Of a stretch of DNA of 64,000 bases, positions 53,044-60,901 are shown in pieces (position 1 is the first letter of the stretch; each line of letters starts with the position of its first letter). The DNA is from Pseudomonadota bacterium (GTDB taxonomy: Bacteria > Desulfobacterota > Desulfobulbia > Desulfobulbales > Desulfocapsaceae), in NCBI GenBank assembly GCA_023412495.1, contig JAEYNP010000139.1, forward strand, positions 62,001-126,000, in the 5' to 3' direction. The notes under the pieces are model-generated. The model did no database searches and had not been told where the DNA came from. It saw only the letters and a program-made list of their open reading frames with translations. The position numbers and the translations under genes are program-made.

Positions 53044-53347
53044 AATCTGTTTCCCCCTTGTTTGTCATAGAGCTTTCAGCGATCAGCCGTCAGCTTGTCA
53101 GCTCTTATAAAGCCGTAAAAAGAGCTCGATATACGAGGCGTAGTGTCTGAAACGGTGCGTGGGTGGTACATATGGTACAGCGAAGCGCCTTTTCAAACTA
53201 ACAACGAAGTAGATCGGACTTTTTTACGAGTTCCATCAGCTTTTAGTACGTTACATATAGCCGGTTGAGTACGTGAAATACCATCTCCCTGTGGGGAGCA
53301 GCTGTCAGCGTAGTTTGATCTAAGCTGAATAGCTGAAGGTTCGCTGT
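53044..53347. other. Intergenic region holding repeat copy D
   Basis: About 300 bases between the thiolase and hydroxyacyl-CoA dehydrogenase genes on the same strand. Apart from repeat copy D (53105-53238), no gene, promoter or terminator was recognised. Confidence 0.7.
53105..53238 (+). repeat. MITE-like palindromic repeat, copy D (134 bp, shortened)
   Basis: Same orientation as copy A. It starts TTATAAAGCCGTAAAAAGA, contains GTGTCTGAAACGGTGCG and ACATATGGTACAGCGAAG, and ends TTACGAGTTCCATCA. Compared with copies A and C it lacks about 30 bases in the left arm and has more mismatches in the central stem, so it looks older. TCAGCT occurs near both ends. It sits within the fatty-acid gene cluster. 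Confidence 0.8.
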
Positions 53348-54523
53348 TTATCTATTTACCACCATCGCCACGGCCTCGCCGCCGCCGAGACACAGGGAAA
53401 CAAGCCCCCGCCTGGCATCCCGCCGCGCCATCTCATAGAGGATGGTGGTCAGGAGCCTTGCGCCGCTCGCCCCGATGGGATGGCCGATGGCAACGCTGCC
53501 GCCGTTGACGTTGACCTTGGCGGGGTCGAGCCCCAGCACGCGGTTGATGGCGACGGAAGTGCCGCTGAAGGCCTCGTTGACTTCGAAGATATCGACGTCG
53601 GCCAAGGTAATCCCCTCCTTCTTCAGAACCTTGGGGATAGCCAGGATCGGCGCCATGAGCACGTACTTCAGCTCTATGCCGGCCGAGGCCTGAGCCCCCA
53701 CCTCGGCCATTATCGGACAACCCAGATACTCCGCCTTCTCCCGGCTCATCATCACCACGGCCGCAGCGCCGTCGCTGATGATCGAGGCATTGCCGGCGGT
53801 GCCGAAACCATCCTTGCGGAAGGCGGGCTTCATTTTGGTAAGACTCTCGTAGCTCGTCTCCGTCGGGCACTCGTCGACGGCGAACATTTTCACCTCGCCC
53901 TTCTTCTGGGGGATCGGCACCGGCACGATTTCATCATTGAAGATACCTTCCGTCACGCTCCTCACAGCCCGCCGGTAGGACTCCTCGGCGAAACGGTCTT
54001 GATCCTCCCTGCTCACCTGCCACTTCTCGCAGATGAGTTCGTTGGACATGCCCATATGAAAGTCGTTGACCACGTCCCACAGACCGTCGTGGAGCATGTG
54101 GTCCTCGATCTTGCCGGGCCCCATGCGGTGGCCCCAGCGAGCCTTGTCGAGGTAATAGGGCGCCATGCTCATGCTCTCCATGCCGCCGGCCACCACCACC
54201 TCAGCATCGCCGCACTGAATGGCCTGAGCGGCGAGCATAGCCGACTTGAGGGATGAGCCGCAGACCTTGTTGACCGTGAACGCTTCTACTTCCTGGGGTA
54301 GCTCGGCCTTGATGGCCGCCTGTTTCGCGGGGTTCTGGCCATAGCCGCAGGGCAGCACCATGCCCATGATGCATTCATCGATCTGTTTATTATCGATGCC
54401 TGCGCGGCGAACGGCCTCCCTGATGACAATGGCGCCGAGGTCGGTCGCCCCGATTTTGCTAAGCGTTCCGCCAAAACTACCGAAGGGGGTTCTCACCGCA
54501 CTGACGATCACCGCTTTTTTCAT
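53348..54523 (-). CDS. Acetyl-CoA acetyltransferase (thiolase)
   Basis: A 391-aa thiolase. The acyl-enzyme Cys88 lies in VNKVCGSSLKSAML; the C-terminal GHPIGASGARLLTT holds the His and SLCLGGGEAVAMV the second Cys. It cleaves acetoacetyl-CoA (or makes it). The length is that of the biosynthetic/degradative short-chain class. The minus-strand operon begins here; the divergent acyl-CoA synthetase gene starts 664 bases away with two TetR-type palindromes between. TGAGGGA is upstream of the ATG at 54523. Confidence 0.94.
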   Translation of the reverse strand: MKKAVIVSAVRTPFGSFGGTLSKIGATDLGAIVIREAVRRAGIDNKQIDECIMGMVLPCGYGQNPAKQAAIKAELPQEVEAFTVNKVCGSSLKSAMLAAQAIQCGDAEVVVAGGMESMSMAPYYLDKARWGHRMGPGKIEDHMLHDGLWDVVNDFHMGMSNELICEKWQVSREDQDRFAEESYRRAVRSVTEGIFNDEIVPVPIPQKKGEVKMFAVDECPTETSYESLTKMKPAFRKDGFGTAGNASIISDGAAAVVMMSREKAEYLGCPIMAEVGAQASAGIELKYVLMAPILAIPKVLKKEGITLADVDIFEVNEAFSGTSVAINRVLGLDPAKVNVNGGSVAIGHPIGASGARLLTTILYEMARRDARRGLVSLCLGGGEAVAMVVNR

Positions 54524-54799
54524 TCGTTTCCCTCACTGTTCAACTGATTCTTTAACCTTGGCTACTTTTTCGACGCCTCAAAGACTTAAAGTGAATTCCT
54601 CGAAAGAACTTCTAGCCCGGGTCGCTCTCGGATAAACGTTTATGAACTACTCATACGAAAACCTGGAGCCTGTCGGGTTACGCCCTTTTCTCTTCGATAT
54701 TTCCGGTAAATCAAGATGTCAACTGATCGTGATTAATTCCCGGAAATGCCCCCATCTGAGAAAAAATGGCAACAATTCGATATGCTCCCGGCAAAAACC

Positions 54800-54814
54800 G
54801 ACCAAGCGCTCAAT
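54800..54814. promoter_or_regulatory. Putative TetR-family operator, site 1
   Basis: GACCAAGCGCTCAAT is an imperfect palindrome centred on GCGC and differs from site 2 (GACCGAGCGCTCAGT) at only two positions. Both lie in the divergent promoter region next to a cluster that encodes a TetR regulator (60170-60811). The binding protein is inferred. Confidence 0.5.
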
Positions 54815-55097
54815 CGCTTTCGACAATGGTGACCCACAGTTGTTCTTTTGTCAATCAATTTTCATATCCATCCTCGCTAAAAAGCATACTGGTGCCTGGC
54901 AAAAGTTGCGATTTTCCACCCGATCATTTTTCTTGCCATACCTTCACCTCCCGCGAAGTTAGTGAGCGTAGTCATGTTCTTGAATTTACACTCAAACAAT
55001 TGGTACTCCCATCATACTCACCTCGCCTTTCGCAAGATAATAAAAAAATGCTTTGACAAACATAAATAATTATAAAATAGTGGTATAAAAGAAATCC

Positions 55098-55112
55098 GAC
55101 CGAGCGCTCAGT
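55098..55112. promoter_or_regulatory. Putative TetR-family operator, site 2
   Basis: GACCGAGCGCTCAGT has the perfect 8-base core GAGCGCTC. It is about 76 bases upstream of the acyl-CoA synthetase ATG and just downstream of AT-rich sequence with a TTGACA box, where a bound repressor would block transcription. Confidence 0.55.
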
Positions 55113-55187
55113 TGCACTGCGGAAAGAGGGGAAGGGGATTTTTGTAGCGGAAGATCATTCTCAAATTCTGACCAAGAGGAGTCACTG

Positions 55188-56963
55188 ATGGGTATGGAAA
55201 ATCTCTACAGAGAAGTAATGGACCTTAACATGATGGCTGACGATGACCGCAAAAAGGAGAAAGCCCGTGCCTTTTTCGAGAAACTCAACTTCATGAAAAT
55301 GCCTGAATATTTCAACTGGGCTGCCGAAATATTCGAAGGACTCCACGTCAAGGAACGGGGGGACAAGAAAGCCCTCATCTGGGCGGATATCGCCACCACC
55401 GAGAGCAAGAGTTACACCTATCAGGAATTCGCCTTCCGCGGCAACCAGTGCCTCAACAGACTCCGTAAATCTGGGATAGAGAAGGGCGACAACATGTACA
55501 TGATGGTCCCCATCTTCCCGGAAACCTGGTTCGCCAGCTTCGCCTGCATCAAGGGCGGCCTGGTTGCCGTCCCCACCGCCACCACCATGACCCAGCGCGA
55601 ACTGGAATTCCGCTTCGAGGCCTATCCGCCGGATTCGATCATCGCCGACGCCATCTACACCGACATCATCGACGCGGCGCTGGCAACCACCGGCAAAAGC
55701 GCAAAGATCAAACTGGTCCTTGGCGAAAAAGCCGGCTGGACGAGCTATGCCGATCTCAACGCCGAGGCCACCTTCGCCGAGCCTGCCAAGACCAAGGCGA
55801 ACGACCTGCTCTTCTGTTTTTTCACCTCAGGCACCACGGGGTTGCCGAAACGGGTCGGCCATACCGCCACATCCTATCCGCTCGGCCACCTCTCCACCTC
55901 GATCATGACCGGCATCCAGACCAGCGACATCCACCACAACCTGAGCGCCCCCGGCTGGGCCAAGTGGGCCTGGTCGAGTTTTTTTGCGCCCCTGAACCTC
56001 GGCGCCACCGCCACCGGCTTCCATTTCACCGTGCTCGACGGCCACAAATACCTGACGGCGCTCACCACCCACAAAGTCTCGACCTTCTGCGCCCCGCCCA
56101 CCGCCTGGCGGATGTTCATCAACCTCGACACCTCGAAATACGACTTTTCAGCCCTCAGGCAGTCGATCGGCGCCGGCGAACCGCTGAACCCGGAGGTCAT
56201 TTCGAAATGGAAGAAGCTCACCGGCACCGAGATCCGTGATTTCTATGGGCAGACCGAGTCGACGGCCATGATCGGCAACCATCCGTGGATGGCCGGCAAG
56301 ATGCGCGCCGGCTCCTTCGGTCACCCGTCTTTCATGTACGATGTGGCTCTCATGGACGACGACGGCAAGGAAATCACCCAGCCCAACGAACCCGGCCACA
56401 TCGTTGTCAAGCTCGACAAATGGCGCAGCGTCGGCCTGTTCACCGAATACATCGGGAGCCCGGAGAAGATGGCCGGGGTCTTCATCAATAACGCCTACTA
56501 CACCGGCGACCGCGCCAGTATCGATGAGGACGGCTACTGGTGGTTCGTCGGCCGCGCCGACGATGTCATCAAGTCCTCCGACTACCGCATCGGCCCATTC
56601 GAGGTAGAAAGCGCCCTTATCGAGCATCCGGCCGTCGCCGAATCGGCCATCGTCGGCGTACCCGATCCGAAGCGCCACCAGCTGGTCAAGGCCTTCGTCA
56701 TCCTGAAGCAGAATTACAAGCCCTCGCGTGAACTGGCGCTCGAGCTGTTCCAGCACTCGATCAGGATCCTCGCCAAGTTCAAGATCCCGCGCATCATCGA
56801 GTTCGTTCCCGCCGTGCCGAAGACGCTGTCCGGCAAGATCCGCCGGGTCGAACTTCGGCAGCAGGAGATCGACCGGCAGGAGAAGAAGGAAAAGGGTGGA
56901 AAAGAGGAATACTTCTACTGGGATTTTCCGGAGTTGAGTTCCAAGAAGGAAACAAAGAATTAA
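55188..56963 (+). CDS. AMP-forming acyl-CoA synthetase
   Basis: A 591-aa adenylate-forming enzyme that activates a carboxylic acid to acyl-CoA. The P-loop-like A3 motif is FTSGTTGLPKRVGHT; the A5 region is DFYGQTESTAMIGNH, A7 has YTGDRASIDEDGYWWFVGRADD, and the catalytic Lys lies in KTLSGKIRRVEL. It looks most like medium-chain or butyryl-CoA synthetases; the acid is not known. AAGAGGAG is 6 bases before the ATG. Repeated palindromes upstream suggest control by the TetR protein downstream. The C-terminus has a charged tail (QEKKEKGGKEE). The next gene, an acyl-CoA dehydrogenase, starts 140 bases later. Confidence 0.93.
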   Translation: MGMENLYREVMDLNMMADDDRKKEKARAFFEKLNFMKMPEYFNWAAEIFEGLHVKERGDKKALIWADIATTESKSYTYQEFAFRGNQCLNRLRKSGIEKGDNMYMMVPIFPETWFASFACIKGGLVAVPTATTMTQRELEFRFEAYPPDSIIADAIYTDIIDAALATTGKSAKIKLVLGEKAGWTSYADLNAEATFAEPAKTKANDLLFCFFTSGTTGLPKRVGHTATSYPLGHLSTSIMTGIQTSDIHHNLSAPGWAKWAWSSFFAPLNLGATATGFHFTVLDGHKYLTALTTHKVSTFCAPPTAWRMFINLDTSKYDFSALRQSIGAGEPLNPEVISKWKKLTGTEIRDFYGQTESTAMIGNHPWMAGKMRAGSFGHPSFMYDVALMDDDGKEITQPNEPGHIVVKLDKWRSVGLFTEYIGSPEKMAGVFINNAYYTGDRASIDEDGYWWFVGRADDVIKSSDYRIGPFEVESALIEHPAVAESAIVGVPDPKRHQLVKAFVILKQNYKPSRELALELFQHSIRILAKFKIPRIIEFVPAVPKTLSGKIRRVELRQQEIDRQEKKEKGGKEEYFYWDFPELSSKKETKN

Positions 56964-56985
56964 ATCGTTGACGGACAGTCTTTTG

Positions 56986-57049
56986 GACCCGGGAAAGCTC
57001 CCCTGCCCTCCCGGGTCGTCCGCGGGACCGGCACGCACTGGCGGTCCCG
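56986..57049 (+). other. Two consecutive GC-rich hairpins between acyl-CoA synthetase and acyl-CoA dehydrogenase
   Basis: GACCCGGGA (56986-56994) pairs with TCCCGGGTC (57009-57017), and CGGGACCG (57023-57030) pairs with CGGTCCCG (57042-57049). Both stems are perfect. No T-run follows either, so they may stabilise or process the mRNA between two genes rather than end it. Confidence 0.55.
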
Positions 57050-57103
57050 GTCTGAAACCGACATTGCGTGCCGGACCTAATTTAATAAGGAGTTGATACA
57101 GAA

Positions 57104-58249
57104 ATGAATTTCGAACTCACCGAAGAACAGAACCTCATCCGCGACATGGTGCGGGAATTCGCCGAGAAGGAAGTGGCGCCGACCGCCGCTATCCGCGATG
57201 AGGAAGAACGATTCGACCGGGCCCTGATGTTCGATCGGCTCGGCGAACTGGGCCTGACCGGCATCGTCTTTCCGGAAGAATACGGCGGCGCGGGGGCCGA
57301 TTACCTGAGCTACGCCATAGCAGTCGAGGAACTTTCCCGGGTCTGCGCCTCGACCGGCGTGACGCTCTCTGCCCATCTCTCGCTCTGCGCCAATCCCATC
57401 TATCTCTTCGGCACTGAGAAGCAGAAACAGGAATTTCTCGCCCCGCTCGCCAGAGGTGAGAAGATGGGGGCCTTCGGGCTCACCGAACCCTCGGCCGGCT
57501 CGGACGCCGGCGGCACCAAGACCACCGCGGTGCTAGACGGCGACAGCTGGGTGATCAACGGCGCCAAGATCTTCATCACCAACGCCGGAGAGGCGGAAAC
57601 CTACGTGGTTTTCGCCCGGACCGACAAAGAAGCCCAAAAACACCACGGCATCAGCGCCTTCATCGTCGAGAAGGGCACGCCAGGCTTCACCTTCGGCAAG
57701 AAGGAAAAGAAGATGGGCATCCGCAGTTCGCCCACCATGGAACTCATTTTCGAGAATTGTCGGATCCCCCGCAGCCAGCTCCTCGGCGAGGAGGGCCAGG
57801 GTTTCAAGATCGCCATGAAGACGCTGGACGGCGGCAGGATCGGCATCGCCAGCCAGGCCCTCGGGATTGCCCAGGGGGCGCTGGAGACGGCGGTGAACTA
57901 CGCCCGGGAGCGCAAGCAGTTCGATACCCCCATTGCCAGGTTCCAGGGGGTAATGTTTCAGCTCGCCGACATGGCGACCCAAATCGAGGCGGCAAGGCTC
58001 TTAGTCTACAGCGCGGCCTACAAGGCGAGCCACGGGCTCTCCTACTCCCAGGCCTCGGCCATGGCCAAGCTCATGGCCAGCGAGACGGCCATGCGGGTGA
58101 CCACCCAGGCTGTCCAGATTCTTGGGGGCTACGGTTATATCCGTGACTTTCCGGTCGAGCGGATGATGCGCGACGCCAAAATCACCGAAATCTATGAAGG
58201 AACGAGTGAGGTCCAGCGTCTGGTGATCGGCTCGGCCTTGACCAGATAG
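57104..58249 (+). CDS. Acyl-CoA dehydrogenase (short-chain type)
   Basis: A 381-aa FAD enzyme. Motifs are [36 protein letters not shown], and the catalytic Glu in [14 protein letters not shown] near the end. The [17 protein letters not shown] segment is typical of butyryl-/isobutyryl-CoA dehydrogenases. AAGGAG is 9 bases before the ATG. etfB starts 32 bases after the stop, giving a dehydrogenase-ETF operon. Given IcmF downstream, it could also act on isobutyryl-CoA; substrate choice is inference. A paralogue lies at 48142-49299. Confidence 0.94.
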   Translation: MNFELTEEQNLIRDMVREFAEKEVAPTAAIRDEEERFDRALMFDRLGELGLTGIVFPEEYGGAGADYLSYAIAVEELSRVCASTGVTLSAHLSLCANPIYLFGTEKQKQEFLAPLARGEKMGAFGLTEPSAGSDAGGTKTTAVLDGDSWVINGAKIFITNAGEAETYVVFARTDKEAQKHHGISAFIVEKGTPGFTFGKKEKKMGIRSSPTMELIFENCRIPRSQLLGEEGQGFKIAMKTLDGGRIGIASQALGIAQGALETAVNYARERKQFDTPIARFQGVMFQLADMATQIEAARLLVYSAAYKASHGLSYSQASAMAKLMASETAMRVTTQAVQILGGYGYIRDFPVERMMRDAKITEIYEGTSEVQRLVIGSALTR

Positions 58250-58281
58250 CATGAAATAATGAGAGAGTGAAGGGTACGGCA

Positions 58282-59052
58282 ATGAAGATTCTGGTATGCA
58301 TAAAACAGGTTCCGGACATGGAATCGAAATTCAAGATCGCCGCGGACGGCCGTTGGTACGACCAGGCCGACTTGGCCTTTCGCATGAACGAGTATGACGA
58401 GTACGCGGTCGAGCAGGCTGTCCGATTGAAGGAACAGACGGGTGGCGAGGCAACGGTCCTTTCCATCGGCCCCGAGCGGGTCAAGGAGACCATGAAGAAG
58501 GCTCTGGCCATGGGTTGCGATCGGGGTGTGCATGTCGCAGACGACAGCATCTCCGCAAAGGACCCGATGACCGTCGCCGGCATCATCGCCGAATACGCCA
58601 AGCCTCAGAATTTCACCTGCATCTTCAGCGGGATGCAGTCCCAGGACCGGGGCAGCGGCCAGGTCGGGGTACTGGTGGCCGAGATGCTCGGACTGCCCTG
58701 CATCACCACTATCGTCGATTTCGCCTATGACGGCGGCCGCTACTCGGTCAAGCGTGAACTGGAAGGCGGAGTCAAGGCTCTGGTCACAATGGAGGGTCCG
58801 GCGGTCTTCACCTGTCAGCTCGGACTCAACACCCCGCGCTACCCGACCCTGCCGAACATCATGAAGGCCAAGAAGAAGGAACTGGTCAGCCTGCCTGTGA
58901 TGCAGTTGCAGAAGACGGACAATCTCCAGGAAACCGAACGGCTCTACTTTCCCGAGAAGAAAAGCGGTGGCCTGGTCCTGGAGGGCGAGGTGGCGGATCT
59001 CGCCGACCGGCTGATCGGCATTTTGAAAGAAAAGACCGCCGTCCTGGCATAA
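58282..59052 (+). CDS. etfB: Electron transfer flavoprotein beta subunit
   Basis: EtfB forms the electron acceptor of acyl-CoA dehydrogenases with EtfA. The 256-aa protein begins MKILVCIKQVPDMESKFKI, with the AMP-binding region in LAMGCDRGVHVAD and the conserved MQSQDRGSGQVGVLVAEML, and the recognition-loop-like LPNIMKAKKKEL. The ATG at 58282 is preferred; a GTG at 58267 is in frame. etfA follows 12 bases later. Distinctive bifurcating-ETF features (a second FAD in the alpha/beta interface) cannot be judged reliably by eye. Confidence 0.95.
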   Translation: MKILVCIKQVPDMESKFKIAADGRWYDQADLAFRMNEYDEYAVEQAVRLKEQTGGEATVLSIGPERVKETMKKALAMGCDRGVHVADDSISAKDPMTVAGIIAEYAKPQNFTCIFSGMQSQDRGSGQVGVLVAEMLGLPCITTIVDFAYDGGRYSVKRELEGGVKALVTMEGPAVFTCQLGLNTPRYPTLPNIMKAKKKELVSLPVMQLQKTDNLQETERLYFPEKKSGGLVLEGEVADLADRLIGILKEKTAVLA

Positions 59053-59064
59053 GAGGAGGGAAAA

Positions 59065-59979
59065 ATGAAAGTATTGCTGGTTGCAGAATATCGCGAGGGC
59101 AAACTCCTCGGCAGCATCAACGAACTGCTCGGTTTTGCCGGGGCGCTTGCGGCGGAAGCCGCCGTTTTCCTGGTCGGCGTCAAGGACAACCTGCCGGTAT
59201 TCTCCGGTAAACTCTATCTGGCCGATGCTACCAAATACAGCGAGTACAATCCGGACGGCCATAAGGCACTGTTGCTCAAGGCCATCGACCAGGAACAGCC
59301 GGACCTCATCGTCTTCTCCCACTCCTCCTACGGTTGGGATTTGGCGCCGCGCGTCGCTTTCGCGCTGAAGACCAGCCAGATCTCCGAGGTCGTGGCGGTG
59401 GCCGACAGCGGTTTCGTGGTGCCTGCCTGCAACGCCAAACTCAGGCGCCAGGTAAAGAGCCTCACCCCGAAAACGGTGCTCACTCTCCAGGTCGGGGCCT
59501 TCCAGGGTACAGAAGGAAGCGATGCGCCCACGGTAATCGACATCGACGCCGAGGCCTCCCCGCGCATCAGCTTCACCGGCTATGAAGCGGCAGTCGGAGG
59601 CGGCGTCGATCTCAGCAAGGCCTCCGTCATCGTCAGCGCCGGCCGGGGCATCGGCAAGCCCGAGAATGTGGCGATGATCGCCGAACTCGCAAAAGCCCTG
59701 AAGGGCGAGTACGGGGCCAGCCGGCCGGTGGTCGACTCGGAGTGGGTCGAGCATAACCGCCAGGTGGGCACCACCGGCCAGAGCGTCGCTCCAAAACTGT
59801 ATGTTGCCTGCGGCATTTCCGGCGCCATTCAGCATCTGGCAGGGATGAAGAAGTCGGAATTCATCGTGGCGGTCAATACCGACCGGGATGCCCCGATCGG
59901 AGAAATCGCCGATGTGCTGGTCGTTGCCGACCTGAAACAGTTCGTGCCGGTTCTGACCGAGAAGTTGAAAGCGCTGTAG
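59065..59979 (+). CDS. etfA: Electron transfer flavoprotein alpha subunit
   Basis: The 304-aa protein has an N-terminal domain (about 1-175) and the C-terminal FAD-binding domain: VIVSAGRGIGKPENV, ASRPVVDSEW, QVGTTGQSVAPKLYVACGISGAIQHL and IVAVNTDRDAPIGEIAD. All FAD-contact motifs are present. It is slightly shorter than many EtfA proteins (about 320-335 aa), mainly in the N-terminal domain. AGAGGAGGG lies before the ATG. Stop at 59979; TetR gene follows after 190 bases. Confidence 0.95.
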   Translation: MKVLLVAEYREGKLLGSINELLGFAGALAAEAAVFLVGVKDNLPVFSGKLYLADATKYSEYNPDGHKALLLKAIDQEQPDLIVFSHSSYGWDLAPRVAFALKTSQISEVVAVADSGFVVPACNAKLRRQVKSLTPKTVLTLQVGAFQGTEGSDAPTVIDIDAEASPRISFTGYEAAVGGGVDLSKASVIVSAGRGIGKPENVAMIAELAKALKGEYGASRPVVDSEWVEHNRQVGTTGQSVAPKLYVACGISGAIQHLAGMKKSEFIVAVNTDRDAPIGEIADVLVVADLKQFVPVLTEKLKAL

Positions 59980-60006
59980 CCCGGAAATACTGCATGTCCG
60001 GTTGAG

Positions 60007-60021
60007 AACCAAGCACTTGAC
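60007..60021. promoter_or_regulatory. Degenerate TetR-type palindrome upstream of the TetR gene
   Basis: AACCAAGCACTTGAC resembles GACCAAGCGCTCAAT (54800-54814) at most positions, though the core is not a perfect palindrome. It lies 150 bases before the regulator gene and could be an autoregulatory site. Weak. Confidence 0.25.
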
Positions 60022-60169
60022 GATGGTTGGGCAGAAAGCCTGAATGCGTGTGTACGGCCCCGTTGTAGTACAGATTTTCCTTTTGTTCTCCGCTTTTTTT
60101 GTATACGTTCTGCACAAACGTCTGCAATAGCTGAAAAACGAACGAAAAAGAATGCCGGGAGCAAGATCG

Positions 60170-60811
60170 ATGGATACCGAACACGCACGCGAGGTTGCAA
60201 CACATATCAAGAACCAGGAACTGGTCAAGGAGCGGCGGCGGCAGATCGTCGATGGGGCTGTGAAGCTGTTCATCAAGCACGGCTACCACAAGACCACCAC
60301 TCGGGCGCTGGCCCGGGAAACGGGGCTCTCCATCGGCTCCCTCTACGAGTACGTATCGACCAAGGACGACGTGCTCTACCTGGTCTGCATCGCCATCCAC
60401 TCGGCGGTCGAAGAGGGGGTGAAGGAGGCCCTCGCCCGGCCGACAGTCGGCAAGGCGGCGCTGGCCGAGGTGATCCGCGAGTACTTCCTGGTCTGCAACC
60501 GGATGAGCGACCACGTGCTGCTCATGTACCAGGTCACCCACTTCCTGCCGAAGAAATGGCAGGACAAGGTCCTGGAGGCGGAACTGCGCATCACCAACCT
60601 CTTCATCGAGGCCATGCGGGAGCTTCGCGCTTTGGGCAAACTGCCGAACCTGGACGATCCGACGATCAACCTCATCGGCCATAATATCTCGGTGCTGGGC
60701 CACACCTGGGCGTTCCGGCGCTGGTATTTCGGGAAAAATTTTACGATTGAGCAGTACATCGAGCAGCAGACGGATTTTATCATGAGTTTCTTGAAAGGAA
60801 TTAAGGATTAG
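60170..60811 (+). CDS. TetR-family transcriptional regulator
   Basis: A 213-aa regulator. The N-terminal helix-turn-helix spans about residues 20-70 (RRRQIVDGAVKLFIKHGYHKTTTRALARETGLSIGSLYEYVSTKDDVL). The C-terminal ligand-binding domain is helical and unassigned; acyl-CoA is a plausible ligand given the context. The ATG at 60170 has GGGAG 8 bases upstream; the earlier ATG at 60152 has none. It sits between etfA and icmF, and repeated GAGCGCTC-type palindromes in the divergent promoter are candidate targets. It may repress the acyl-CoA clusters. Confidence 0.9.
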   Translation: MDTEHAREVATHIKNQELVKERRRQIVDGAVKLFIKHGYHKTTTRALARETGLSIGSLYEYVSTKDDVLYLVCIAIHSAVEEGVKEALARPTVGKAALAEVIREYFLVCNRMSDHVLLMYQVTHFLPKKWQDKVLEAELRITNLFIEAMRELRALGKLPNLDDPTINLIGHNISVLGHTWAFRRWYFGKNFTIEQYIEQQTDFIMSFLKGIKD

Positions 60812-60901
60812 CAGTCCTGTTTCTTCCAGCTCAGTCCGTTTGCCTCTCTTTAAGGTACTCATCAAGGTCACCCCATCAAATCGGGGAGAGAAGGAGAAAA
60901 T

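Larger units (their letters stand above)
54524..55187. other. Divergent control region of the acyl-CoA gene clusters
   Basis: About 660 bases between thiolase (minus) and acyl-CoA synthetase (plus). It holds two related palindromes (54800-54814 and 55098-55112) and a TTGACA (55053-55058) followed by AT-rich -10 candidates, none at ideal spacing. Short open frames in it have no gene-like start. Confidence 0.65.

Noticed and set aside
53105..53238. Repeat copies as insertion sequences or coding genes
   Set aside because: At 134-164 bp with no open frame of meaning they cannot encode a transposase; best described as a non-autonomous repeat.
25398..53331. Shared 13-mer ATCTAAGCTGAAT at about 25.4 and 53.3 kb
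   Set aside because: Matches of this length are expected by chance in 64 kb, and the flanks do not align.
58192..60276. 694-codon minus-strand frame opposite etfB/etfA
   Set aside because: Shadow of two real genes with clear ETF motifs; no start signal or domain.
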